Assembly (NCBI RefSeq): GCF_003568665.1
Contig: NZ_QXMH01000001.1
Coordinates: 2,170,001-2,234,000 of the forward strand
DNA length: 64,000 nucleotides
From: Chitinophaga alhagiae
GTDB taxonomy: Bacteria; Bacteroidota; Bacteroidia; Chitinophagales; Chitinophagaceae
Direction: 5' to 3'
The position numbers and the translations under genes were made by a program. Positions 16,929 to 25,704 of this stretch are shown here, piece after piece. Every line of letters starts with the position of its first letter. The first letter of the stretch is position 1. The notes beneath the pieces were generated by a model. It was not told where the DNA came from and did not search any database. It worked only from the letters and a program-made list of their open reading frames with translations.

Positions 16929-17642
16929 ATGAAAACGATCATTCACCGCGGAAACACCCGCGGATTTGCAGACCACGGCTGGTTGCAGTCTTATCATACT
17001 TTCAGCTTTGCCGGCTATTACAACCCGGAACGTATCCACTTCGGCGCGCTGCGCGTGTTGAATGACGATACGGTGAAAGGTGGCATGGGCTTTGGCGCGC
17101 ACCCGCACGACAATATGGAGATTGTCAGCATCCCCTTGTCTGGCGCATTGGAGCACAAAGACAACACCGGCCGCCACAAGATCATCAACCAGCATGACGT
17201 GCAGATCATGAGCGCCGGCACCGGCATCCAGCACTCGGAGTTTAACGCTTCCAGAACGGAGCCCGTAAAGTTCCTGCAGATCTGGCTGTTCCCCAAAGAG
17301 AAAGATATTGCGCCCCGGTACGATCAAAAGAACTTTGACCCCGCCGGCCGCGTAAACCGCCTGCAAACGGTGGTGGCGCCTGACGGGGAAGACGATTCGC
17401 TGCACATTAACCAGGATGCATGGTTCTCCCTGGGAACATTCGAAAAAAATAATTCTTTTTCCTACACATCCAGACGCGCGCAGAACGGCGCTTATATCTT
17501 TGTGCTGAGCGGCCGCGTAAAAATAGGCGATGAAGTGCTTGAAGCACGTGACGCAATGGGAGTTACGGATTACGATAAACTGAATGTCAATGCACTGGAA
17601 GATGCGGAATTGTTGATCATGGACGTACCCATGTTGCAGTAA
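16929..17642 (+). CDS. Pirin-family (YhhW-like) bicupin protein
   Basis: 237-aa pirin similar to E. coli YhhW, a quercetin 2,3-dioxygenase in vitro. Metal ligands are in GFGAHPHDNMEIVS (two His), the following EH and GIQHSEFN. The IWLFPKEKDIAPRYDQ segment is also typical. ATG 16929 is preceded by an unusually good Shine-Dalgarno (AGGAGGAGAT) for a Bacteroidota gene; an in-frame ATG 30 nt upstream overlaps it and is rejected. This is the second pirin within 3 kb; the two differ in length and are not recent duplicates. Confidence 0.9.
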   Translation: MKTIIHRGNTRGFADHGWLQSYHTFSFAGYYNPERIHFGALRVLNDDTVKGGMGFGAHPHDNMEIVSIPLSGALEHKDNTGRHKIINQHDVQIMSAGTGIQHSEFNASRTEPVKFLQIWLFPKEKDIAPRYDQKNFDPAGRVNRLQTVVAPDGEDDSLHINQDAWFSLGTFEKNNSFSYTSRRAQNGAYIFVLSGRVKIGDEVLEARDAMGVTDYDKLNVNALEDAELLIMDVPMLQ

Positions 17643-17683
17643 CATATTCGTATATTCAATAACGTTAGTGTTAATTTTATCTT

Positions 17684-17714
17684 AAAAACCAGTGTCCTTT
17701 GGGCACTGGTTTTT
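17684..17714 (+). terminator. Terminator of the YhhW-like gene
   Basis: ACCAGTGTCC and GGGCACTGGT pair around TTT, with flanking A- and T-runs. The promoter box of the next gene begins at its last base. Confidence 0.9.
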
Positions 17715-17721
17715 ATATTTG
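17714..17721 (+). promoter_or_regulatory. -7 element of the MscS-type channel gene
   Basis: TATATTTG, 25 nt before ATG 17747, immediately after the preceding terminator. Confidence 0.6.
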
Positions 17722-17746
17722 CGGCAGGACCAAACACAAATTGAAA

Positions 17747-18793
17747 ATGAATATGTTTCTACAAGAACAATTCCTGGGCAACAGTGTGCAATCCTGGATC
17801 ATCGCAGGGGTGATCTTTTGCGCAGGCATTTTGCTGATCATGGCATTGAGAAAAGTATTGCTGGCCAGGCTGAAAGGCTGGGCAGACAATTCAGACGGTA
17901 CAACAGACGATTTTATTGTGAGGCAAATGCAGCGCTCTATCATCCCGTTGTTGTACTACGGTGTATTTTTCGGGGCGGTACAATATCTCAATCTTCACCC
18001 CAAAGCGGCGCGGGTGATAGACGTGGCCTCCCTTCTTTATCTCACCTTCATTGTAGTGCGGCTCATTACGGACCTACTGCGTTTTATGCTGATGCAATAC
18101 CTCTCCCGGCAGGAGAACGGTGCGGAAAAACAAAAGCAGGTGCGTGGCGTAATGGTCATTGTGTCTATTGTTATATGGGTAGTTGGCGCGGTATTCCTGC
18201 TGGACAACTGGGGGTTTGACGTGACCACCATCATCACGGGGCTTGGTATTGGCGGTATTGCCATTGCGCTGGCCACGCAGCATATACTCGGAGACCTGTT
18301 CAGCTACTTTGTGATACTGTTTGACCGGCCTTTTGAAGTGGGTGACTTTATCATTGTGGGAGATAAAATAGGGGGGATAGAGTATATCGGTATTAAAACC
18401 ACCCGCATCCGCAGCCTCACCGGCGAGCAGCTTATCTGTTCCAACACGGACCTGACCAATTCCCGCATTCACAACTACAAGCGCATGGAACGCCGCCGTA
18501 TCGTGTTCAGAGTGAGGGTTACCTTCCAGACCCCTGCGGGCGTGCTGGCCCGCGTGGGAGGTATGATGAAGGAGATCGTTAACAATATTGAGCACGTTAC
18601 GTTTGACCGGGCACATATGGCCACTATCGGGGATCACGGGCCTGAATTTGAATGCGTATATTTTGTGGCCACCAGTGATTACCTGCTGTATATGGACGTG
18701 CAGCAACAGATCAACCTGCGGCTGATGGAGCGGTTTGAACAGGAAGGTATCCGCTTTGCACATCCTACCCAAACCCTCTTTCTCAATAACTGA
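17747..18793 (+). CDS. MscS-family mechanosensitive channel
   Basis: 348-aa inner-membrane channel. Four to five helices occupy residues 15-190; the pore-lining helix is the Gly/Ala-rich TIITGLGIGGIAIALATQHI, followed by the MscS beta domain (LFDRPFEVGDFIIVGDKIG, RSLTGEQLICSNTDL) and the cytoplasmic alpha/beta domain. It lets small solutes out on osmotic downshock. ATG 17747 is downstream of the promoter box; an earlier in-frame start would overlap the preceding terminator. Confidence 0.9.
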   Translation: MNMFLQEQFLGNSVQSWIIAGVIFCAGILLIMALRKVLLARLKGWADNSDGTTDDFIVRQMQRSIIPLLYYGVFFGAVQYLNLHPKAARVIDVASLLYLTFIVVRLITDLLRFMLMQYLSRQENGAEKQKQVRGVMVIVSIVIWVVGAVFLLDNWGFDVTTIITGLGIGGIAIALATQHILGDLFSYFVILFDRPFEVGDFIIVGDKIGGIEYIGIKTTRIRSLTGEQLICSNTDLTNSRIHNYKRMERRRIVFRVRVTFQTPAGVLARVGGMMKEIVNNIEHVTFDRAHMATIGDHGPEFECVYFVATSDYLLYMDVQQQINLRLMERFEQEGIRFAHPTQTLFLNN

Positions 18794-18962
18794 AAAACAG
18801 CGGGGGCGGTGGATAATTTCTGCCGCCCGTTTGCGCGGTAGTATTAAAAAGTGTCGTAAATTAGAAGGGAGGGGACAAGGCATATTGACCAAAAGCATGG
18901 AATGCATGATAGATACAGCTTCCCTACAGCTATCGTCATCATTTAACTTAAATCAATATATC

Positions 18963-19340
18963 ATGGAAGTACCAACACAGTCTACTGACCTGCAGGCACA
19001 GTGCAGTTTATGGAAAAGTGAGGTTGAACAGGTACGCGGAAGTCTGCGGCAGATGCGGGGCAGGTTAGAAGAAATGGCCGCGGGGCGGCATACCAACCAT
19101 GAAAGAATGGTGGAAATTGAGCACTTTCAAAACCAGTTTATCAGACAGCTGGAAGTAGCAGACGAAATGTTCCACGATTTAAAACAGTCTGCGAAAACCT
19201 TCGCCAATGGGCGTCCGGCTATAGTTCACCTGGACAGGCCGGTGGATGATTACGATACCCTGCATGACCGTATGCAGGTTTTCCACAAATTACACGATGA
19301 GTTGAAAGGAGAATTTAACCGGTTCGAATCTTACCGGTAA
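18963..19340 (+). CDS. Hypothetical 125-aa coiled-coil protein
   Basis: No family recognised. The protein is soluble and nearly all helical, with heptad-like Leu/Met/Gln spacing in residues 10-60 and 85-125 (SLRQMRGRLEEMAAG, HKLHDELKGEFNRFE). ATG 18963 is preferred; in-frame ATGs at 18897 and 18906 would add up to 22 residues, and an earlier start would overlap the MscS gene. It converges on the PAS protein gene 7 bp away, with no terminator between. Confidence 0.6.
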   Translation: MEVPTQSTDLQAQCSLWKSEVEQVRGSLRQMRGRLEEMAAGRHTNHERMVEIEHFQNQFIRQLEVADEMFHDLKQSAKTFANGRPAIVHLDRPVDDYDTLHDRMQVFHKLHDELKGEFNRFESYR

Positions 19341-19347
19341 CGTTTAT

Positions 19348-20526
19348 TTATTGTTTATTGAGTGACCTGAGTTTATGCTGGATCTGGTGCAACAGGCCAT
19401 CCAGTTCGGCTGTGCTTTGCTGCAACAGCCCCAGCAGGCGGCTATTGAGCGCCGGTTCATTTTTATCCAGGTCAAACATAGACATAATGCCGAGGATGGA
19501 GGCCACGGGCCTTCGTATTTCATGAGAATTGATACGCGCAATGTCTTGCAGCACCGCGTTTTGCTGTTGTAACTGCTGTACGTATTGCTGCTTCTCCGTA
19601 ATGTCCTGCACGGCGCCGATCATTCTGACCGGCTGTCCTTCTTCGTTGTAGATGATATGCCCGCGGTCATGCACAAACTTGTATTGCCCGTTTGCACAAC
19701 GGAAACGATACTCCGCGCTCCATTGCACCGTATGGCTGCGCAATGCGGCCTGGAAACGCTGCTGCACGGTTTCCGCATCGTCCGGATGTATTTTTTCATA
19801 CCACCAGTTGCCATGCGGCATGATCTCTTCCTCTTTGTAGCCAAAAAGGGAAGAAGGGCCGTGGTTACGGGTTACATGGTCTGCTGACATATCCCAATAG
19901 TAAATATAATCTGGCGTGACCTGCGCCAGCAATTCGTAACGGGTGCCTATATCTTTTGCCATAACTGTAGACCTTATTTCCGCATCAATATCTACCGCCA
20001 TCACCAGCCGGGCTTCATGCCCGCGGTAGCGCGTAGTATGCGCGTACAACTCAACCGGAAATATCTCCCTGTTTTTTTTCTGGTGCTGCCATACCCCGCG
20101 GTAAACGGATTGTTTGCTGGTTTTGCGTACATCTTCCAGCACTTCGTTCACAGTAGAGGGGTGGCGGATGTCAAGAATGGTCATTCCCAAAAACTCCTTG
20201 CGGCTGTAACCGTATTTTTCTATGGCGGCATTGTTCACCGCCAGAAATTTCAGGGTGCCCCATTCGTAGATCCACATGGGCAGCGGGTGCTCATAAAATA
20301 GCAACCGGTAATTGTTTTGCCTGCTGTTGTTTCTTACGAGCACGAAAACAAGTACGGCAGATACCGTAACAAAGGCCGCATGCATGATGTATGGTAGCAA
20401 AGCGGGATTAACCTGGGGAAAATGTGCTGCGAGAGAAAGCCACAACGAGCTGTAAGTGCCGGCCCATACACAACCCAGGAGGAGGTACAGGCCTGCTGCT
20501 TTCAGAGCAGTAGCGCTCATAGCCAT
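19348..20526 (-). CDS. PAS-PAS-DHp sensor protein lacking the histidine-kinase ATPase domain
   Basis: 392 aa. Two N-terminal transmembrane helices (about 10-30 and 45-63) are followed by PAS 1 (about 70-185), PAS 2 with a PAC motif (about 200-325; YRFRCANGQYKFVHDRG, RMIGAVQDITEKQ) and a coiled coil leading to a DHp-type helix with the H-box INSHEIRRPVASILGI. The protein stops about 50 residues after the H-box, so there is no HATPase_c domain (no N, G1 or G2 boxes). It could be phosphorylated by another kinase or act as a dominant dimer partner. The stop is clean and I see no remnant ATPase downstream, because the next gene converges at once. Confidence 0.82.
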   Translation of the reverse strand: MAMSATALKAAGLYLLLGCVWAGTYSSLWLSLAAHFPQVNPALLPYIMHAAFVTVSAVLVFVLVRNNSRQNNYRLLFYEHPLPMWIYEWGTLKFLAVNNAAIEKYGYSRKEFLGMTILDIRHPSTVNEVLEDVRKTSKQSVYRGVWQHQKKNREIFPVELYAHTTRYRGHEARLVMAVDIDAEIRSTVMAKDIGTRYELLAQVTPDYIYYWDMSADHVTRNHGPSSLFGYKEEEIMPHGNWWYEKIHPDDAETVQQRFQAALRSHTVQWSAEYRFRCANGQYKFVHDRGHIIYNEEGQPVRMIGAVQDITEKQQYVQQLQQQNAVLQDIARINSHEIRRPVASILGIMSMFDLDKNEPALNSRLLGLLQQSTAELDGLLHQIQHKLRSLNKQ

Positions 20527-20572
20527 AATTTGAAATGAATGTATGGAAATTCCGGTTAACGGCCAATTTCAT

Positions 20573-21628
20573 TTACCATTCCAGCGTCACCTCATCTGTT
20601 TGTGCGTATCCTGTGCAGGTGAGCACAAGGCCCTGTGCCAGTTCCTTGTCTGTCAATACTTCGTTCACCGTCATCCAGACCTTGCCGCGGGTACACCGGG
20701 CAATGCAGGAGCCGCATACCCCGCCCTTGCAGCTGTAGGGCATGGGTACCTCCTGGCGCAGGGCGGCGTTCAGTATGGTTTCGTTACCGGGTACCGGCAG
20801 TAGATGGGTTTTGTCTTCATGTTTCAGCAATACCTGCTTGATGCCAGTATCGTCCGGTACCTGTATGCGGGCAATTTTGGCGGCGGTGTTCACCACAAAG
20901 TTTTCCTTGTGCAACTGATCTGGCCTGAAACCCATGAAAGTAAGGGTAAACTGCGCCATGCGCATATAGTCTGCCGGGCCGCAGATATAGAATTGCGCTT
21001 TTTCCTGCGGGTGCTGCAGGTGCCTGGGGGCCAGCATTTCCAGCAGGCTGTTGCTCATGCGGCGGTAGGCCACCGGCTCATTGCCGGGGTCGCTGAAGAA
21101 CCAGAGTATGACCAGCCTTTGGGGAAACTGCTGTTGCAGTGCCAGTATGCGCTGGTAAAAAATGGTGTTCTGTGCGTTACGGCTGCTGTAGATGAGGGTA
21201 ACATGGGCCGCCGGCTCAAAATACAACACATGCTGCAGGAGGGAGAACAGGGGTGTAATGCCACTGCCCGCGCCCAGGAAAAAAAGGTCTCTTTCTTCGG
21301 TTGGCGCTGCATCCAGCGTGAAGCGGCCGGAGGGCAGGAGGGACGTAACAATGTGCCCCACCTGCCAGGTGCGGTGAATATGCCGCGATATTTCCCCGTT
21401 GGCGATCCGTTTTACGGTAACAGACATCTGCGGGTCAACACCGGGAGTGGAACTGAAGGAATAGGAGCGGCGGTACTCTGTACCGTGCAGGGTGATCAGA
21501 AAGGTGAGGAACTGCCCTGCCTGGTAGGGAACAGGTTGACCGTTTGCGGGCTCTAGCCGGTAGGTATAGGTGTCCGGTGTTTCCGGAATGATGTCAGTGA
21601 TGCGTAATTGTATGTAGAGATCGCGCAT
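20573..21628 (-). CDS. Flavin reductase with C-terminal plant-type [2Fe-2S] ferredoxin domain
   Basis: 351 aa, PaaE/HCR-like. Residues 1-105 form the FAD-binding barrel (YRRSYSFSS binds FAD); 110-240 the NAD(P)H domain (FFLGAGSGITPLFSLL); 265-350 a ferredoxin domain with Cys ligands in SCKGGVCGSC and a fourth Cys in VLTCTG. It moves electrons from NAD(P)H to an iron-sulphur protein or oxygenase; no oxygenase is next to it. ATG 21628 is chosen because the barrel begins at once. dxs lies upstream on the same strand but a strong hairpin terminator (21638-21673) separates them. Confidence 0.87.
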   Translation of the reverse strand: MRDLYIQLRITDIIPETPDTYTYRLEPANGQPVPYQAGQFLTFLITLHGTEYRRSYSFSSTPGVDPQMSVTVKRIANGEISRHIHRTWQVGHIVTSLLPSGRFTLDAAPTEERDLFFLGAGSGITPLFSLLQHVLYFEPAAHVTLIYSSRNAQNTIFYQRILALQQQFPQRLVILWFFSDPGNEPVAYRRMSNSLLEMLAPRHLQHPQEKAQFYICGPADYMRMAQFTLTFMGFRPDQLHKENFVVNTAAKIARIQVPDDTGIKQVLLKHEDKTHLLPVPGNETILNAALRQEVPMPYSCKGGVCGSCIARCTRGKVWMTVNEVLTDKELAQGLVLTCTGYAQTDEVTLEW

Positions 21629-21633
21629 GGTAG

Positions 21634-21673
21634 AAAAGCCGCAGCCATGGCCTGTTCTGACCATGGCTGCGGC
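21634..21673 (-). terminator. Terminator between dxs and the flavin reductase gene
   Basis: Perfect 13-bp stem GCCGCAGCCATGG (21638-21650) with CCATGGCTGCGGC (21661-21673), loop of 10 nt. On the minus strand it is followed by TTTT and lies 14 nt after the dxs stop and 9 nt before the next start codon. Confidence 0.8.
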
Positions 21674-21686
21674 GGAAAGTGTTTTA

Positions 21687-23615
21687 TTAACTGGCGGTAA
21701 CGGTAATTTTTGACCGGAGCATTTCCCTGACTGCGGCGGCAATGCCCGCCGCATCGTACCCGCATTCTCTTTGCAGCTCGGCGGGTTTGCCGTGCTCAAT
21801 GAGGCGGTCCGGTATGCCCAGCCGTTTTACGTCCGCCTTGTAATCGTTATCTGCCATAAACTCCAGTACGGCGCTGCCAAAGCCGCCTTGCAGCGCACCG
21901 TCTTCCACGGTGATCACGCGGTCAAAGCGCTGGAAAATATCGTGCAGCATCTCGGTGTCCAGCGGTTTTACAAAACGCATATCGTAATGCGCCGGCTGCA
22001 GCCCGTCTGTCATCAGCTCTTTCATGGCCTCGGTAACAAAGTTGCCGGGGTGGCCTATGGAAAGGATGGCGAGGTCCCGCCCGTCCTGCACCTTTCGCCC
22101 GGTACCTACGCGGATGGCGCTGAAAGGTTTGCGCCAGTCAGGCATCACGCCTTCTCCGCGAGGATAGCGGATCACAAAGGGAGATTTGTTGGTTGGCAGC
22201 TGTGCGGTATACATCAGGTTGCGCAGCTCTTCCTCGTTCATGGGCGCGCTCACGATCATGTTGGGAATGGAACGCATATACGGGATGTCGTAAGCCCCGT
22301 GGTGGGTGGCCCCGTCTTCCCCTACCAGGCCGGCCCGGTCAAGGCAGAAAATAACAGGCAGGTGCTGGATGGCCACATCGTGTACCACCTGGTCATACGC
22401 CCGTTGCATGAAAGAAGAGTAAATGTTGCAGAACACCGTCATACCCTGGGTGGCCAGGCCGGCGGAGAGCGTTACGGCATGCTGTTCGCAGATGCCCACG
22501 TCTATGGCGCGGTCAGGCATTTTCTCCATCATGAGCTTGAGGGAAGAGCCGGAAGGCATGGCGGGCGTAATGCCCATTATGGTCTTGTTCTGTTCGGCCA
22601 GCTCAATGATGGTATGGCCAAAAACGTCCTGGTATTTGGGAGGCTGCGGGGCCTCAATATTTTTCTTGAATATTTCGCCGGTTATCTTGTCAAACAGGCC
22701 CGGCGCATGCCACTTGGTCTGGTCTTTTTCCGCCAGCGCGTAGCCTTTGCCCTTGGTGGTGACAATATGCAGCAGTTTGGGCCCGGGAATATTGCGAAGG
22801 TCTTGCAGGGTATCTACCAGCTTGGTGATGTTATGCCCGTCTATAGCGCCAAAATAGCGCAGATTGAGGCTTTCGAACAGGTTGCTGGATTTGGACACCA
22901 TGCCTTTTACGCTGGCTTCCAGCTTGGAAGCCATGTCCCGTGTAAATTTTTTGCCCACGGGCAGCTTGCCCAGCAGGTTCCACACATCGTCCCTGAACTT
23001 GTTATAGGTATGGGAGGTGGTGATGTCTGTGAGGTATTCTTTCAGTGCGCCCACGTTGGGGTCAATAGACATGCAATTGTCATTCAGGATCACCAGCAGG
23101 TTGGCGTTGGACACGCCCGCGTGGTTGAGGGCCTCAAAAGCCATACCGGCCGTCATGGCCCCATCTCCAATTACGGCAATATGCTGCCGGTCATGCTCGC
23201 CTTTGTTCTTGGAGGCAATGGCCATGCCCAGGGCTGCCCCGATGGAGGTGCTGGAGTGCCCCACCCCAAAGGTGTCATATTCACTCTCGCCACGGTTGGG
23301 GAAACCGCTGATTCCCTTGTACTTACGGTTGGTATGGAACACATTTTTACGCCCGGTGAGAATTTTGTGGCCGTATGCCTGGTGGCCTACGTCCCACACC
23401 AACTGGTCATAGGGAGTATTGAAGGCGTAATGGAGGGCTACCGTCAGTTCCACTACCCCCAGGCTGGCCCCGAAATGGCCGCCATGCACGCTCACCACGT
23501 CAATAATGAACTGGCGCAGCTCGTCGCACACCTGGTGCAGTTGCTCCCTGCTCAGTTTTCGCAGATCTGATGGGTATTCGATCTGACTCAGTAATTGACC
23601 GGCCGTAATTTCCAT
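21687..23615 (-). CDS. dxs: 1-deoxy-D-xylulose-5-phosphate synthase
   Basis: 642 aa, full length. DXS joins pyruvate and glyceraldehyde-3-phosphate in a TPP-dependent step, the first reaction of the MEP isoprenoid pathway. TPP motif GDGAMTAGMAFEALNHAG to NLLVILNDN; the conserved His in VSVHGGHFGASLG; the transketolase pyrimidine-binding domain with CEQHAVTLSAGLA; C-terminal domain to 640. ATG 23615 begins MEITAGQLL; an upstream ATG at 23648 overlaps the promoter and is rejected. It supplies isoprenoid precursors that could feed the GGGPS homologue at 26115. Confidence 0.96.
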   Translation of the reverse strand: MEITAGQLLSQIEYPSDLRKLSREQLHQVCDELRQFIIDVVSVHGGHFGASLGVVELTVALHYAFNTPYDQLVWDVGHQAYGHKILTGRKNVFHTNRKYKGISGFPNRGESEYDTFGVGHSSTSIGAALGMAIASKNKGEHDRQHIAVIGDGAMTAGMAFEALNHAGVSNANLLVILNDNCMSIDPNVGALKEYLTDITTSHTYNKFRDDVWNLLGKLPVGKKFTRDMASKLEASVKGMVSKSSNLFESLNLRYFGAIDGHNITKLVDTLQDLRNIPGPKLLHIVTTKGKGYALAEKDQTKWHAPGLFDKITGEIFKKNIEAPQPPKYQDVFGHTIIELAEQNKTIMGITPAMPSGSSLKLMMEKMPDRAIDVGICEQHAVTLSAGLATQGMTVFCNIYSSFMQRAYDQVVHDVAIQHLPVIFCLDRAGLVGEDGATHHGAYDIPYMRSIPNMIVSAPMNEEELRNLMYTAQLPTNKSPFVIRYPRGEGVMPDWRKPFSAIRVGTGRKVQDGRDLAILSIGHPGNFVTEAMKELMTDGLQPAHYDMRFVKPLDTEMLHDIFQRFDRVITVEDGALQGGFGSAVLEFMADNDYKADVKRLGIPDRLIEHGKPAELQRECGYDAAGIAAAVREMLRSKITVTAS

Positions 23616-23637
23616 ATCAGCATTAGGGTTTAATGCC

Positions 23638-23645
23638 CAAAAATA
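23638..23645 (-). promoter_or_regulatory. -7 element of dxs
   Basis: TATTTTTG on the minus strand, ending 22 nt before ATG 23615. Confidence 0.6.
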
Positions 23646-23732
23646 CATGTTTTTACGCTATTTGAAGCCCCCCATTTAACCGCCTATACGGCCATTGATA
23701 AAAATTGGCTGGCCGCCATCCCACACAGGTGG

Positions 23733-23740
23733 TATTTTTG
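23733..23740 (+). promoter_or_regulatory. -7 element of the LytS/LytTR operon
   Basis: TATTTTTG, 51 nt before ATG 23792, with TTG at 23705-23707 (25-bp spacer, longer than usual). Confidence 0.5.
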
Positions 23741-23791
23741 GAGCAATCGCAAGGTTTTTTTTAAGTCGGAGGACTTTGCTAACTTATAGGG

Positions 23792-24826
23792 ATGTTTAAA
23801 CGCATATCAAAATATTGGTGGTGCCAGATACTGGGGTGGGGAGCCTATGCCTTTCTTTTCTTGTTCTTCGGCTTTTTCTTCTACAAGATAGAGACCTCCC
23901 AGGTGCAGTACATCCTGTTCAGCTCCCTTTTCGGGATACTCATCACACATGGATTCAGAACAGTTATCGTCAAATATAGATGGATACAGAAGCCGTTCGA
24001 GAGCGTGGCGGTTTATTTTTTCTTCGGTATCCTGGTATGTTCCATTGTAGATTCGTTTTTGCTATCGTGCATTTCGCATTTTTTGCTGCCGGGAGGGCCG
24101 CCGGAAACGGATTTCAGGGATAGCTGGCTGAGGGTTTTTTTCTCGCAGACCGTGTTTATGGCCCTTTGGGCGGTGATCTATTTCCTCTGGCACTATGTGG
24201 AGGAGAGCCGTAACTCCCAGGTGAGCCAATTAAAGCTGGAAGCCACCGTGCGCACGCTGGAGCTGAAAACCATCAAATCCCAACTGAACCCGCACTTCAT
24301 TTTCAACGCGCTCAACAGCATCAGGGCGCTGGTGGATGAAAACCCCCGGCGGGCGCGTACGGCCATTACGGAACTGAGCAACATACTCCGCAATTCCATG
24401 CAGGCAGACAAGGCGGAGACCGTGAGCCTGGAAAACGAACTGAGCATCGTAAAAGATTATCTTGCATTGGAAAATATCCGGTTTGAGGAACGGCTGAAGG
24501 TGCAGTACGATATAGACCCGGAAACGCTGGAACTGCCCGTACCCCCAATGATGCTGCAAACCCTGGTAGAAAACGCCATTAAACACGGTATTTCCCGGGA
24601 GGTAAGGGGCGGGCTGATCGTGATCAGTTCCCATGTGCACAATATGCAACATGAGATCACCATCCGGAATACGGGGCAGATAGTGGAAGATATGAACGGG
24701 CTGGGCCTGGGCCTGGCCAGCACGCGGCAGCGGCTGAGCCTGCTGTTTGGCAGCCGCGCCTTTTTTGAAATATACAATTTTGACAAGGCAACGGTAGAAG
24801 CCAGAGTGCAGATGCCCTTGCTGTAA
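23792..24826 (+). CDS. LytS-type sensor histidine kinase
   Basis: 344 aa. Four predicted helices (residues 10-140) are followed by a short coiled coil and the His_kinase domain: the phosphorylated His is in QLNPHFIFNALNSIRAL and the ATP-binding N-box is TLVENAIKHGI, with a G-box GLGLGLASTRQRL. The stimulus is unknown. It forms a two-gene operon with the LytTR regulator 36 bp downstream. Confidence 0.92.
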   Translation: MFKRISKYWWCQILGWGAYAFLFLFFGFFFYKIETSQVQYILFSSLFGILITHGFRTVIVKYRWIQKPFESVAVYFFFGILVCSIVDSFLLSCISHFLLPGGPPETDFRDSWLRVFFSQTVFMALWAVIYFLWHYVEESRNSQVSQLKLEATVRTLELKTIKSQLNPHFIFNALNSIRALVDENPRRARTAITELSNILRNSMQADKAETVSLENELSIVKDYLALENIRFEERLKVQYDIDPETLELPVPPMMLQTLVENAIKHGISREVRGGLIVISSHVHNMQHEITIRNTGQIVEDMNGLGLGLASTRQRLSLLFGSRAFFEIYNFDKATVEARVQMPLL

Positions 24827-24862
24827 TCCATAAATGTCATCAACCAATAACGTAAAGTCAGT

Positions 24863-25591
24863 ATGAAAAAAGCATTGATCATAGATGATGAAAGACTGGC
24901 CAGAAGCGAGTTGAAGAAGCTGCTGGCAGACCATCCGGAAATTGTGGTGGTAGGAGAGGCGGTGAATGCGAAAGACGGTATAGAGAAGATCGAAACATTG
25001 CGGCCAGACCTGCTGTTCCTCGATATCCAGATGCCGGACAAAACGGGTTTTGACCTCCTGGCGGAGCTGGAAAGATCTCCGCAGGTGATATTCACCACTG
25101 CTTATGACGAGTATGCCCTGAAGGCGTTTGAATATAATGCGCTGGACTACCTGTTGAAGCCCATAGAGCCCAAGCGGCTGGCAGACGCCATTCACAAGCT
25201 GCACCAGGTAGAGGAGAAAGAACGCCTGGCCGCCGCATCCGGCATCCGGAACATACTGGGGGAAAATGACCAGGTGTTTGTAAAGGACGGTGACCGCTGC
25301 TGGTTCGTAAAACTGCAGGAGATACGGCTGTTTGAAAGCGTGGGGAACTACGCGAGGGTGTATTTCGAGACTAATAAACCGTTGATACTCAAATCTTTAA
25401 ATGCTCTTGAAGAGCGGCTGGACGAGCGGGTGTTTTTCCGCGCCAACCGCAAGCACATTGTAAACCTCCGGATGATTGAGCGGATTGACACTTATTTCAA
25501 CGGGGGGTTGCTGCTGGAAATGCGGGGAGGGGAAAAAATTGAGGTGAGCCGCAGGCAGGCGGTGAAGTTTAAGGAAATGATGAGCCTTTAA
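24863..25591 (+). CDS. LytTR-family response regulator
   Basis: 242 aa. Receiver domain 1-120 with phosphoacceptor Asp in LLFLDIQMPDKTG and conserved Thr/Lys (TTAYDEYAL, YLLKPIEP); LytTR DNA-binding domain about 140-240 (RCWFVKLQEIRLFESVGNY, FFRANRKHIVNL). Partner of the kinase upstream. A terminator follows at 25616. No obvious regulated gene lies beside the pair. Confidence 0.93.
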   Translation: MKKALIIDDERLARSELKKLLADHPEIVVVGEAVNAKDGIEKIETLRPDLLFLDIQMPDKTGFDLLAELERSPQVIFTTAYDEYALKAFEYNALDYLLKPIEPKRLADAIHKLHQVEEKERLAAASGIRNILGENDQVFVKDGDRCWFVKLQEIRLFESVGNYARVYFETNKPLILKSLNALEERLDERVFFRANRKHIVNLRMIERIDTYFNGGLLLEMRGGEKIEVSRRQAVKFKEMMSL

Positions 25592-25615
25592 GGGCCATTG
25601 TACAATATCGGAAGG

Positions 25616-25659
25616 CAGGGAATAATGGAGGCGGCGCTTCCATGTTCCCTGTTTTTTTT
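25616..25659 (+). terminator. Terminator of the LytS/LytTR operon
   Basis: CAGGGAA (25616-25622) pairs with TTCCCTG (25645-25651), with an inner ATGGAG/CTTCCAT stem, followed by eight T. Confidence 0.9.
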
Positions 25660-25674
25660 AGCCGTGAAGCCCAG

Positions 25675-25704
25675 AAAAAGGGGCCGTCCTGGAAAGGACG
25701 GCCC
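25675..25704 (-). terminator. Minus-strand terminator in the gap
   Basis: GGGCCGTCC (25681-25689) and GGACGGCCC (25696-25704) pair around TGGAAA. Read on the minus strand, CTTTTTCTGG follows. It is about 410 nt downstream of the GGGPS homologue stop, so that mRNA has a long 3' UTR or another minus transcript ends here. Confidence 0.7.

Noticed and set aside
21771..23570. Long open frame antisense to dxs (599 codons)
   Set aside because: It mirrors the codon bias of dxs, which has all catalytic motifs; the antisense product shows no domain and is rich in His, Gln and Val as expected for a shadow frame.
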